Both the position numbers and the translations under genes were made by a program. A stretch of 64,000 bases of DNA from Porphyrobacter sp. (lineage in GTDB: Bacteria; Pseudomonadota; Alphaproteobacteria; Sphingomonadales; Sphingomonadaceae): NCBI GenBank assembly GCA_016125555.1, contig WGLN01000005.1:1-64000 (forward strand), read 5' to 3'. Below the pieces are notes generated by a model, which was not told the origin of the DNA, searched no databases, and worked only from the letters and a program-made list of their open reading frames with translations. The first letter of the stretch is position 1, and every line of letters begins with the position of its first letter. Below are positions 34,042 through 42,363 of the stretch, piece after piece.

Positions 34042-35478
34042 TCAGTCCTGCACCGCCGCGCGCACCACCGCGAGCGCGGTGTCCGGCCCGCCGGCGCCCG
34101 CGAGCACCACCAGCGTGCCGTCCTGACGGGTGTGGACGCGGGTGGTCTCCTGCACGCCGGTGACGGTGTTCATCTGGGTGACGTCGTAGGTGCCCGGCAC
34201 GAAGCCCGCGATCTCCAGAGTGCAGGCCCGCCCTCCCTGCTCGGCCCTCGCCATCAGGCAGATCACCGCCTGCCGATCGTCACCGCAGCCGCAGGCGAGC
34301 CCCGCGAATTCGTGCACCTCCAGCCGCGCGCCGAGCGGGGCGCGCCGCAGCCGCTGCCAGTCGACGAGCGGCAGGAAGCCGGCGAGCACCGCCTGCGCCT
34401 CGTGCATGCCGGGAAGCAGAACGTGCGGATCGCGATAGGGCCAGCGCATCCCCCCGCCCGCGCCGCCGCTGGCGAGGTGCGCCCATTGGGTGCGGCGGAA
34501 GCATTCAACGTCGAAATCGTCGGGCAGGCTGACGTGGCGGTCCTTGAAGAGGTGGATCGGTCCGTGTTCGGTATCGAGCAGCGGGCGGCCGGGCGGGCAC
34601 TGCTCCAGCGCGTCGGCCAGCATGAGGATGGTCGCCCGCGCCGGATCGAGTGAGCAGCGCGGATGGTCGATGCTCCCGCGCTCGTAAAGGTGCACGCTCG
34701 CGAAATCGAGCGCCGGGTGGCGGAACACCACGTCCTTGAGGGCGGGACGCTCGCGCAGCGCAGGGTGGTAGACCGACACGGTCTGGAGATGCGTTCGGTC
34801 ATGCAGCCGCATCTCCTCCGCGCGCAGCGCCGCCGAGACTTCCGCGACAAAGTCGTGCACCACTGCCATGTCGCCGCCCGCGTAAAAGCTGTCGATCTCG
34901 TTCCACAGGTCCCAGGCGAACACCGCCGGGCTGTGACCCCAGCGCCGCGTCGCAAAGCGCAGCCGTGCAATGATCGCCTCGCGGGTCTCGCGGCAGGTGA
35001 ACATCGCGCGCGGCGAGCGGCACGGGCCGCCATTGGCGCGCGCATAGGGGTGCGCACGCCAGCGCCGCACCATGAAGTAGGTGTCGAAGGGAGTGAGCAG
35101 GAAGCGGATGCCGTGCCGCTCGCCCAGCGCGATGAGATCGTCCCACAGCCGCACCATCGCCGGGCTGAAGCGCCCGCAGCGCGTTTCGAGCTGGCGGTGG
35201 CGCACCTGGCTGTAATCGAGCATCAGCCTGAGACAGGTCACCCCGCTGGCGGCGAGCGCGGCGAAGTGCCGTTCGACCGCTGCGGGGTCGCGCCGGCGGT
35301 AGAGCGGGGCGAGATTGGGCCAGGTGATCGCCTCGTTATGGCCAACCGGGGTCCAGACGGCCCCTGCGTCGGTCTCGAAGTAGGGCGCGCCGGGGGCGCA
35401 GCGAATCCAGCCGGCGAGCGCCGGGGGCGTGTCGCTGCGGCTGAGTGCCTGCGCGTCGATGGCCGATGCGTGCTTCAT
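34042..35478 (-). CDS. Glycoside hydrolase, GH5-like TIM barrel
   Basis: A 478-residue cytosolic-looking enzyme. A TIM barrel is suggested by RLMLDYSQVR, the acid/base segment AWDLWNEIDSF (NE pair) and a later nucleophile candidate, LLDTEHGP. This resembles clan GH-A (GH5/mannanase-like) enzymes. The substrate is unknown, and no signal peptide is seen. Its ATG overlaps the stop of the glycosyltransferase-mutase gene (ATGA), so it probably acts in the same glycan pathway. Confidence 0.75.
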   Translation of the reverse strand: MKHASAIDAQALSRSDTPPALAGWIRCAPGAPYFETDAGAVWTPVGHNEAITWPNLAPLYRRRDPAAVERHFAALAASGVTCLRLMLDYSQVRHRQLETRCGRFSPAMVRLWDDLIALGERHGIRFLLTPFDTYFMVRRWRAHPYARANGGPCRSPRAMFTCRETREAIIARLRFATRRWGHSPAVFAWDLWNEIDSFYAGGDMAVVHDFVAEVSAALRAEEMRLHDRTHLQTVSVYHPALRERPALKDVVFRHPALDFASVHLYERGSIDHPRCSLDPARATILMLADALEQCPPGRPLLDTEHGPIHLFKDRHVSLPDDFDVECFRRTQWAHLASGGAGGGMRWPYRDPHVLLPGMHEAQAVLAGFLPLVDWQRLRRAPLGARLEVHEFAGLACGCGDDRQAVICLMARAEQGGRACTLEIAGFVPGTYDVTQMNTVTGVQETTRVHTRQDGTLVVLAGAGGPDTALAVVRAAVQD

Positions 35479-37814
35479 TCCGCCGCCACCATCTCGGTCT
35501 CGGCCGCCGCCGCGCGCTGCCATGCCGCGTCGAGCCGTCGCCAGGTGGCCAGCGCCTGCCCGACGATCTGGTCCATGTTGTAATAGCGGTAGGTCGCGAG
35601 CCTGCCGACGAAGGTCACGTCCTCGCACGCCTTGGCGAGCGCGGCATAGCGGCGATAGGTCTCCTGCGCGGCATCATTCGGGATCGGGTAGTAGGGATCG
35701 CCCTCGTCGGCCGGATATTCGCGGGTGATGCTGGTGACCGGCGCCTGCTGCCCGGTGAGGTGCTTGTATTCGGTGATCCGCGTATAGGGCACGGCCTCGT
35801 CGGGATAGTTCACCACCGCCACCGGCTGCGCCGTCTCGCGCGGCAGGGTCTCGTGCTCGAAGCGCAGCGAGCGGTAGGGGAGCTTGCCCAGCCGGTATCC
35901 GAAATATTCGTCGATCGGGCCGGTCCACACGAGGTGGTCCCAGGTGATCCCCTCGGGCAGGTCGGCGAAGGACTGGCCGGTCATCACCTCGATGTCCGGA
36001 TGATCGAGCATCCTTGCGAACATCGCGGTGTAGCCCTTCGCCGGCATGTGCTGGAAGCTGTCGGTGAAGTAGCGGTCGTCGGTATTGGTCCGCGCAGGGA
36101 CGCGCGCGGCGACGCTCTTGTCCAGTTCCGAGGGGTCCATGCCCCACTGCTTGCGGGTATAGCCCTCGAAGAACTTGGCGTAGAGGTCCTCGCCGACCTG
36201 CGAGACCACCTGATCGCGCGAGCTCCGGATCTCGCCCGGATCGCAGGCCACCGATTCGAGATGGGCCGCGGCCTCCTCCTCGGTCGAGAGATCGAGCCCG
36301 TAGAGCATGTTGAGCGTCGTGCGGTTGATCGGCATCGGCACCAGCTGGCCCTCGACCGCGGCCTGCACCCGGTGCTCGTAGGGCCGCCACTCGGTGAAGC
36401 GCGACAGGTAGCGGAAGATCTCGAGGCTGTTGGTGTGGAAGATGTGCGGCCCGTAGCGGTGCACCAGGATGCCCGCCTCGTCGCGATGATCGTGGGCATT
36501 GCCGCCGATATGGTCGCGCTTGTCGATCACCAGCACCGAACGCCCCGATCCCTCGGCGAGGCGCTCCGCCATCACCGAACCGGCGAAGCCCGCGCCGACC
36601 ACCAGCACGTCGTAGTGCCGCGGTTCGGGCGCGGGCGGGCTCCCGACCATCGCGGCGACCCGGCGCACGATCAGCGCGTTCTGCAGCTTGCGCGCGATGG
36701 CGGCGACGATCGCGTCCCAGCTCTTGTCGGCAAGGCACGCGCGTGCCTCCTCGCGCCACGCGGCGCGGGTTTCCTCGTCGGCGCCGAGCAGCGCCTCGCA
36801 GGCGGCCACGAAGCCGGGCGCATCGGCGGCGATACGGATGCTGGCGAGGCCGCCATAGGTCTCGACCACATCGGCGATCGGGGTGGAGACCACCGGCAGG
36901 CCGCTCGCCATGTATTCGGGGGTCTTCGTCGGGCTGATGAAACGCGTCGCGGCGTTGATCGCGAAGGGCATCAGCGCCGCGTCCCAGTGGACCGCATGAT
37001 CGGGCAGCGCGCCGTATTCCTTGCGCCCGAGCCAGTGGATGTTGGGCGCGCGCGGCAGGTCCTCGGCGCTGATCTTCACCACCGGGCCGACCATCACGAA
37101 GGACCAGCCGGGCCGCAGCCGCGCCACCTCCTCGAGCAGGGCGAGATCCATGCGCTCGTCGATCACGCCGTAGAAGCCGAGCCGCGGCCCTGGCAGGCGC
37201 GCCTGGTCCTCGGGATCGAGCACCGCGCCCGGATCGCGCGCGAAATGGGCGATGTCGACGCCCGAAGGGAAACAGTGGATGTTGTGGTGCCGCCCCGCGC
37301 GCGCCTCGTAGAGGCTGCGTCCGCCGCACAGCACCATGTCGGCACGCGCCAGCAGGCGTTCCTCGCGCGCGGCGATGTCGGCGGGCGCGAAGGCGAAATT
37401 GGCGAGCTCGTCCATGCAGTCGTAGACGACGAGATCGGGACCGGCAGCGATGCTGAAGTCCAGCATCATCGGGGTGTAGTACCAGAACACCCGCGGACCG
37501 GTGACCCCCGCGAGCTCCCCGGCGAGCAATTCGCCGAGGGCCTCTTCCTCGGCGGCCGGGTCGATCGCCTGCGGCAGCACGGGCACGATCCGGGTGACAC
37601 CGCCATCGAGCACGCTGCGCTCGAGCCGCGGCGCATGGCAGGCGGGATCGCGCTGCGGCTCCTCCCAGTAGAGCACGTCGAACTGCGCCTGGAGGCGGGT
37701 CATGATGTGCTGCGGCCGCTGGAAAACGAGGTTCCAGCGCAGGTGCGAAAAGCACACCAGCAGCGATCGTCGGGGGGCAGCGGGCGAGGGGCAGGGATCG
37801 GATGGGCGAGGCAT
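35475..37814 (-). CDS. Glycosyltransferase-UDP-galactopyranose mutase fusion
   Basis: A 779-residue two-domain protein. Residues about 15-380 are a GT-B glycosyltransferase (FSHLRWNLVFQRPQHIM, SPTKTPEYMASGLPVV). Residues about 395-765 are a UDP-galactopyranose mutase: FAD site VVGAGFAGSVMAERL, HIGGNAHD, YGPHIFHT and RPYEHRV. The mutase makes UDP-galactofuranose, which the linked transferase may use. I chose the ATG at 37814 because GGAG lies upstream. It is operonic with the glycoside hydrolase. Confidence 0.85.
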   Translation of the reverse strand: MPRPSDPCPSPAAPRRSLLVCFSHLRWNLVFQRPQHIMTRLQAQFDVLYWEEPQRDPACHAPRLERSVLDGGVTRIVPVLPQAIDPAAEEEALGELLAGELAGVTGPRVFWYYTPMMLDFSIAAGPDLVVYDCMDELANFAFAPADIAAREERLLARADMVLCGGRSLYEARAGRHHNIHCFPSGVDIAHFARDPGAVLDPEDQARLPGPRLGFYGVIDERMDLALLEEVARLRPGWSFVMVGPVVKISAEDLPRAPNIHWLGRKEYGALPDHAVHWDAALMPFAINAATRFISPTKTPEYMASGLPVVSTPIADVVETYGGLASIRIAADAPGFVAACEALLGADEETRAAWREEARACLADKSWDAIVAAIARKLQNALIVRRVAAMVGSPPAPEPRHYDVLVVGAGFAGSVMAERLAEGSGRSVLVIDKRDHIGGNAHDHRDEAGILVHRYGPHIFHTNSLEIFRYLSRFTEWRPYEHRVQAAVEGQLVPMPINRTTLNMLYGLDLSTEEEAAAHLESVACDPGEIRSSRDQVVSQVGEDLYAKFFEGYTRKQWGMDPSELDKSVAARVPARTNTDDRYFTDSFQHMPAKGYTAMFARMLDHPDIEVMTGQSFADLPEGITWDHLVWTGPIDEYFGYRLGKLPYRSLRFEHETLPRETAQPVAVVNYPDEAVPYTRITEYKHLTGQQAPVTSITREYPADEGDPYYPIPNDAAQETYRRYAALAKACEDVTFVGRLATYRYYNMDQIVGQALATWRRLDAAWQRAAAAETEMVAAE

Positions 37815-38182
37815 CGCGCGGGGTCTCCGGTTTGGGGTCACCGCCTGCCGGAGTGGGGCGGGTGAGTCGGGCAGGCGCCGACCTCTCCGACCTAGCTCAC
37901 CCCGGCTCGGCCCGGTCTTACATAGGTGAGCCGCCCCGCCGAGCCGCCCCGGGCGTGCGGTTGCGAACCCATGTTGTCGGGCAGGCGCGGCGCTCCCGCG
38001 AAGGCGCCCGATACACGGCTCGTGCAGTCAGCGGCACGGCTCGCCGAGTGCGGCGGGCATCCTGGCTGCCGACATGGCACAAAACGCCCGTCATCCGATT
38101 GGCCCCGGACCCGCCCGAGCGCGCGCCCTTCGCGGCGGGCGACCGGGCACCTCTCTCAATCCGTCGCAACAAGGACAGACCC
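37815..38182. other. 368-bp divergent intergenic region
   Basis: Between the glycosyltransferase fusion and the SDR gene. No gene is supported. It carries TCACCTATGT (37920-37929, minus strand), one mismatch from the shared motif and 106 bp before the fusion gene. AACAAGGACAG is the SDR ribosome site at the far end. Confidence 0.5.
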
Positions 38183-39034
38183 ATGACCGACACCGTTCCC
38201 AAGATGCACGAGGGCCAGCTGCCCGGCAGCGAGGCCAAGCTCGATCCCAAGCCCGAATGGCAGCCGCGCTATCCCGGCTCCGGGCGGCTGAAGGGCAAGG
38301 TCGCGATCGTCACCGGCGGGGATTCGGGCATCGGCCGCGCGGTCGCGGCGCTGTTCGCACGCGAGGGCGCGGACGTGTGCATCGCCTATCTCGAGGAGGA
38401 CGAGGACGCCAAGCGCACCGCCGAGGCGGTCGAGAAGGAAGGCGCCCGCGCGGTGACGATCGCCGGCAATATCGGCGATCCCGACCATTGCCGCGCGGTG
38501 GTCGACCTTGCGATCGGCACCTTCGGCAAGCTCGACATCCTCGTCAACAATGCCGGCGAGCAGCACCCCGACAAGGACGTGACCGAGATCTCCGAAAAGC
38601 AGCTCACCCGCACCTTCCAGACCAACATCTTCGGGATGTTCTGGATGGTGCAGGCCGCCATGCCGCACCTCAAGAAGGGGGCGGTGATCGTCAACACCAC
38701 CTCGGTGACGATGTACAAGGGCGCCGACGAGCTGCTCGACTACTCGGCCACCAAGGGCGCGATCACGGCCTTCACCCGCAGCCTTTCGGCCAATCTCGTC
38801 GGCAAGGGCATTCGCGTCAACGGCGTCGCGCCCGGTCCGATCTGGACCCCGCTCAACCCGATGGGCGGGGCGAGCGAGGAGAAGGTCGAGCATTTCGGCG
38901 AGAGCACCCCGATGGGGCGGCCCGGCCAGCCCAACGAGGTCGCGCCCGCCTACCTGTTCCTCGCCTGCGAGGATGCAAGCTACATGAGCGGCCAGGTGCT
39001 GCATCCCAATGGCGGGATGATCGTCGGCAGCTGA
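38183..39034 (+). CDS. SDR family oxidoreductase (YghA/YhxC-like)
   Basis: A 283-residue short-chain dehydrogenase. The NAD(P) motif TGGDSGIGRA is at about 50, NNAG at 131, and the active-site Ser-Tyr-Lys as TTS...YSATKGA. The N-terminal extension (QLPGSEAKLDPKPEW) marks the general-stress branch (YghA, GsiB-associated YhxC/YdaD). The substrate is unknown. AAGGACAGACC precedes the ATG. Confidence 0.88.
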   Translation: MTDTVPKMHEGQLPGSEAKLDPKPEWQPRYPGSGRLKGKVAIVTGGDSGIGRAVAALFAREGADVCIAYLEEDEDAKRTAEAVEKEGARAVTIAGNIGDPDHCRAVVDLAIGTFGKLDILVNNAGEQHPDKDVTEISEKQLTRTFQTNIFGMFWMVQAAMPHLKKGAVIVNTTSVTMYKGADELLDYSATKGAITAFTRSLSANLVGKGIRVNGVAPGPIWTPLNPMGGASEEKVEHFGESTPMGRPGQPNEVAPAYLFLACEDASYMSGQVLHPNGGMIVGS

Positions 39035-39044
39035 TCCGCGACAT

Positions 39045-40196
39045 ATGCCGATGACCGCTTTTTCCGGTTTCCCGCCGATGCACGCGCTCGCCGCGGCGGC
39101 GCAGTCGACCCGGCTGCGCCTGCCGCCGCTCGGGCCGACGGTGGAGCGTTCCGAACTGATCGGGATCGCGTCGGCGCTGGGCGTCGCCGGCCTGCTGGTG
39201 CTGGCCGGCCTGATCGTCCACTTCCTCTTCACCTTCGCGGTGCGCCGGATCGTGCGCTATACCCGCGGAGCCGAGAGCGAGGCGCTGTTGCGCCCGATCC
39301 GCAGGCCGTTGCGCGCGATCTTCGTGGCGCTGGCACTGCTGTGGACCGACGACGTCTCGCTGCGCGGTCCGGCGACGGCAGCGCTGGTAGTCGACACCGT
39401 CCACCTCGTGATGCCGCTGCTGTGGGGCTGGCTGGCGATCGCGCTGGTGCGGGTGGCGCATCGCTATGTCGAGGCCGAGACCGATCTCGCCGCCGAGGAC
39501 AATCTCGAGGCGCGGCGGCGGCGCACCCGGGCGGACATCCTCGCGCGCATCGCGATCATCGTGCTGGCGGTGATTGCGGTCGGGCTGATGCTGCTGCAGA
39601 TCCCGGCCGTGAAGGAGGTCGGCATGGCGCTGGTCGCCTCGGCGGGGCTGGCGGGCCTCGCGGTCGGGGTCGCCGCACAGCCGCTGCTCAAGAACATCGT
39701 TTCGGGCATGCAACTCGCCTTCACCGAGCCGATGCGGATCGACGACGTGGTGGTCTATCAGGGCGAATGGGCGCGGGTGGAGAGCATCTCGCTGACCTAT
39801 GTGGTGCTCAAGATCTGGGACGACCGCCGGCTCGTGGTGCCGGTGTCGAAACTCGTCGAGGAGCCAATCGAGAACTGGACCCGCAAGACCAGTCACCTGC
39901 TCGGCACGGTGATGCTCTATGTCGATCATGCCGCCGATATCGAGCGGATGCGCGAGGCGGCGCTGGCCGCGGTGCGCGGGCACCGGCTGTGGGACGGGCG
40001 CGTCGCGGTGCTGCAGGTCACCGACATGAGCCCCGAGGCGCTGACGGTGCGGGTGCTGATGAGCGGGCGCAACGGCAGCGAGCTGTTCGATTTGCGCTGC
40101 GACGTGCGCGAGGCGATGATCAAGTTCCTGAGGGCCGAACTTCCCGGCAGCCTCAACCGCAGTCGCGTGGCGATAGAGGAGCGGGACGACACATGA
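39045..40196 (+). CDS. MscS-family mechanosensitive channel
   Basis: A 383-residue inner-membrane protein with about five helices (the last, pore-lining one is GMALVASAGLAGLAVGVAAQPLLKNIVSGM). The beta-domain and cytosolic cage follow (VVYQGEWARVESISLTYV, RRLVVPVSKL). It should release solutes on osmotic downshock. Its stop overlaps the SemiSWEET start (ATGA). Confidence 0.9.
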   Translation: MPMTAFSGFPPMHALAAAAQSTRLRLPPLGPTVERSELIGIASALGVAGLLVLAGLIVHFLFTFAVRRIVRYTRGAESEALLRPIRRPLRAIFVALALLWTDDVSLRGPATAALVVDTVHLVMPLLWGWLAIALVRVAHRYVEAETDLAAEDNLEARRRRTRADILARIAIIVLAVIAVGLMLLQIPAVKEVGMALVASAGLAGLAVGVAAQPLLKNIVSGMQLAFTEPMRIDDVVVYQGEWARVESISLTYVVLKIWDDRRLVVPVSKLVEEPIENWTRKTSHLLGTVMLYVDHAADIERMREAALAAVRGHRLWDGRVAVLQVTDMSPEALTVRVLMSGRNGSELFDLRCDVREAMIKFLRAELPGSLNRSRVAIEERDDT

Positions 40197-40495
40197 CAAT
40201 CGACTGGACATCGGTGGCCGGCACGATCGGGGCCTGCGCCTCGGTGGCGAGCTTCACCCCGCAGGCCTGGAAGATCATCCGCAGCCGCTCCACCGAGGGC
40301 CTGTCGCTGGGGATGTTCGCGCTCACCACCCTGGCCTTCGCGGCGTGGACCACCTTCGGGCTGCTCAAGACCGAATGGGCGCTGATCGTGCCCAATGCGA
40401 TCTGCCTCGGCTTTGCGCTGTTCATCATGGTGATGATCGCGCTGCCCGGGCGCGAGACCGAGGAGGTGGCCGAAACGCTCGATCCGGAGACCTGA
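40193..40495 (+). CDS. SemiSWEET-type small transporter
   Basis: A 100-residue, three-helix protein with the PQ-loop motif FTPQAWKIIRSRSTEGLSL in the first repeat. SemiSWEETs form dimers that move sugars across the inner membrane. The substrate is not fixed here. It is coupled by overlap to the MscS gene, suggesting joint osmotic or solute control. Confidence 0.88.
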   Translation: MTIDWTSVAGTIGACASVASFTPQAWKIIRSRSTEGLSLGMFALTTLAFAAWTTFGLLKTEWALIVPNAICLGFALFIMVMIALPGRETEEVAETLDPET

Positions 40496-40537
40496 CCGCC
40501 CCCACCAGGCGGACGGCCGGTCTTCCGGGGCCTGCGA

Positions 40538-40903
40538 TCAGTAGGTCACGCCGTAGTGGCTGTAGACCTGCCGGTTGTAGGTGTCGTCGTAGCTCGGCTG
40601 CTGGTTCTGGTTCTGGTAGCGCGGCGCGTCCTTGAGCTTGTCCTCGTCGAGGTCCACCACGTAGCCGCCCTGGTCGGTGTTGTAGTCGAGCATCCGCCAC
40701 GGCACCGGATAGTAATCGCTGCCGATGCCGAGGAACCCGCCGAACTGCATCACCGCGTATTCGGCCTTGCCCGAACGCTTGTCGACCATGAAGTTGTCGA
40801 TGGTGCCGAGCCGCTCGCCGGAACGGTCGTAGACCGCGGTGCCTTCCACCTTGTCCGAGGCGATCAGGTCGTTGGTTTCTTTCCTGTCGATCGAATCTGC
40901 CAT
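40538..40903 (-). CDS. PRC-barrel domain protein
   Basis: A 121-residue soluble protein with one PRC-barrel domain (GTAVYDRSGERLGTIDNFMV, YAVMQFGGFLGIGSDYYPVP) and a hydrophilic tail rich in Gln/Asn/Tyr. Such proteins are common among stress genes and have no proven activity. AAAGGAGG precedes the ATG at 40903. It faces the DUF202 gene across a paired motif. Confidence 0.85.
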   Translation of the reverse strand: MADSIDRKETNDLIASDKVEGTAVYDRSGERLGTIDNFMVDKRSGKAEYAVMQFGGFLGIGSDYYPVPWRMLDYNTDQGGYVVDLDEDKLKDAPRYQNQNQQPSYDDTYNRQVYSHYGVTY

Positions 40904-40965
40904 GTCGTTTCCTCCTTTGTTTTCGACTGGGCAGAGGCTGCATTCGCCCCCCCGAAGCGGCACTC

Positions 40966-40989
40966 ACATAGGTCAGCCCTGACCTATGT
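40966..40989. promoter_or_regulatory. Divergent pair of TGACCTATGT motifs
   Basis: ACATAGGTCA (40966-40975) and TGACCTATGT (40980-40989) form a perfect 10-4-10 inverted repeat. Each copy points to one of the divergent genes, 63 bp before the PRC-barrel start and 38 bp before the DUF202 start. Confidence 0.6.
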
Positions 40990-41026
40990 TGCGGCGGCAT
41001 CCCGCCCGAGCTGCCTTTTACGCGCG

Positions 41027-41539
41027 ATGGAGAGAGACCGGACCGGAGAGGACCGCAACCAGCTCGCGCAGGACCGCACCGACCTTGCGGAAGACCGCAC
41101 GATTCTGGCGCACGAACGCAGCTACGCCGGGTGGCTGCGCACCGGCATGGCGGCGATCGGCATCGGGATCGGTTTCAACGCGCTGTTCGGGACGATGCAC
41201 CCGACCTGGGCGGCAAAGGGCATCGCCACCGCCTTCCTGCTCGCCGCGGCGCAGATCTTCCTGTCGGCGGAGCGGCGCGCGCGGCGCGCCTTCGGGCGGC
41301 TCGACGCCCACGCGGTGAGCACGCTCAAGCCGCTGCGCATCCGCATCCTGTCATGGGCGCTCGCGGTGCTGTCGCTGGCGCTGGTGCTGGCGATCTGGCT
41401 GCTGGTCGAGCCGGAGCGGGAATCCGGCGCCGATACGGCCCGCGCGCAATCACACCTGCGGGGCGAACAGCGCGAGGAGCTTGCCGTAGCCCGCGGAAAT
41501 GCAGCGTTCGCCTTCCTCGATCACCTCGAGGGTGTCTAG
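41027..41539 (+). CDS. DUF202 membrane protein with extended C-terminus
   Basis: A 170-residue protein: a hydrophilic helical N-terminus (LAQDRTDLAEDRTILAHER), then the DUF202 signature (ERSYAGWLRTG) and three membrane helices ending near residue 135. The last 35 residues run 90 bp antisense into the DUF2383 gene and look unstructured, so an ancestral stop has probably been lost. Function is unknown. Confidence 0.75.
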   Translation: MERDRTGEDRNQLAQDRTDLAEDRTILAHERSYAGWLRTGMAAIGIGIGFNALFGTMHPTWAAKGIATAFLLAAAQIFLSAERRARRAFGRLDAHAVSTLKPLRIRILSWALAVLSLALVLAIWLLVEPERESGADTARAQSHLRGEQREELAVARGNAAFAFLDHLEGV

Positions 41540-41899
41540 CGACAGTTCCTCGTCCGCCAGCGCTTCTTCGTAACGGTTGATGAGGTGCGCCTCGCCGCGG
41601 CGAATCTCCTCGAGCAGCGCGGCATCGTTGCGCCCGGCGACCGCAGCCCTCAGGCTGTCGAACACCCGCTGCGCGCGGCCCGGCAGGCTGCCCTCGCGCT
41701 CGGGCTCGCCGCCGAGGAAGCGCACCTGATCGCGCAACAGCGCGACGATGCGGGTGCGTTCGAGCGCGCGGTCGGCGAGCTGCGCCTTGAGCGCATTGTC
41801 CGCGGCCTTGTCGGCCGAGCCGCGATAGCCGTCGATGCTGTCGGCGGTCGCGCGGATCAGCGCGTTGAGCAGCGAAATCTCGTGATCGTCGCGGGCCAT
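41450..41899 (-). CDS. DUF2383 (PA2169-type) four-helix protein
   Basis: A 149-residue ferritin-like four-helix protein (ISLLNALIRATADSIDGYR, LKAQLADRALERTRIVALLRDQV, RRGEAHLINRYEEAL). It matches the PA2169/DUF2383 family, often stress-linked and of unknown activity. Its 3' end overlaps the convergent DUF202 gene by 90 bp. It may be cotranscribed with the DUF3008 gene upstream. Confidence 0.82.
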   Translation of the reverse strand: MARDDHEISLLNALIRATADSIDGYRGSADKAADNALKAQLADRALERTRIVALLRDQVRFLGGEPEREGSLPGRAQRVFDSLRAAVAGRNDAALLEEIRRGEAHLINRYEEALADEELSLDTLEVIEEGERCISAGYGKLLALFAPQV

Positions 41900-41932
41900 G
41901 CCGCACCTCCTCGAAAAACGTGTTGGCGGGCT

Positions 41933-42115
41933 TTAGTCCTTGTGCTCGGGCAGGCCCTTGCGCTTGGTGCTGGCGAGATCCTCGAGCTCGTCCTCGGACA
42001 TGGATTCCTCCATCGACTTCGACGCGCCTTGCAGGTCGCTCTTCTTCGTCTCGCCGCGCTTGGCGGACAGGGCGGCGCCGGCGGCCTTCTGCTGGGCTTT
42101 GGATTTTGCGGGCAT
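41933..42115 (-). CDS. DUF3008 family small basic protein
   Basis: A 60-residue Lys/Ser/Ala-rich protein starting MPAKSKAQQKAAGAALSAKR and ending STKRKGLPEHKD, the full DUF3008 pattern. Function is unknown. The family is widespread in alphaproteobacteria. GGAGAGCACC precedes the ATG. A TGACCTGGTT element lies 88 bp upstream. Confidence 0.85.
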   Translation of the reverse strand: MPAKSKAQQKAAGAALSAKRGETKKSDLQGASKSMEESMSEDELEDLASTKRKGLPEHKD

Positions 42116-42312
42116 GGTGCTCTCCTTGGCGATCGCCAGGCCGGGCCGAGGCCGACCGGGCGCGGAGCACGGTCCTCGCAAAGGAGGGCGGCTGCGGCCA
42201 TAAACCAGGTCAGAAAAGCCGGCATCGGCCGCGCCCGGCCACCACGGCCCCGACCGCTCGCGAACGCGCATGTGCCAAATTTCTTGCAATGCGCTGCGCC
42301 GCTGCTAAGCAT

Positions 42313-42329
42313 ATGTTACGTTATTACAT
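42313..42329. promoter_or_regulatory. Zur-box-like palindrome before TonB receptor
   Basis: ATGTTACGTTATTACAT is a 17-bp near-palindrome resembling zinc-regulator (Zur) boxes of the form TGTTATnnTATAACA. It lies 34 bp before the ZnuD-like start. The match is by eye. Confidence 0.5.
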
Positions 42330-42363
42330 CCTTGCCTCTCTCCACGTCACACCGGGAAACCCC

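Noticed and set aside
35445-37865. 806-codon open frame on the plus strand
   Set aside because: Exact antisense of the glycosyltransferase-mutase fusion. No recognisable domain.
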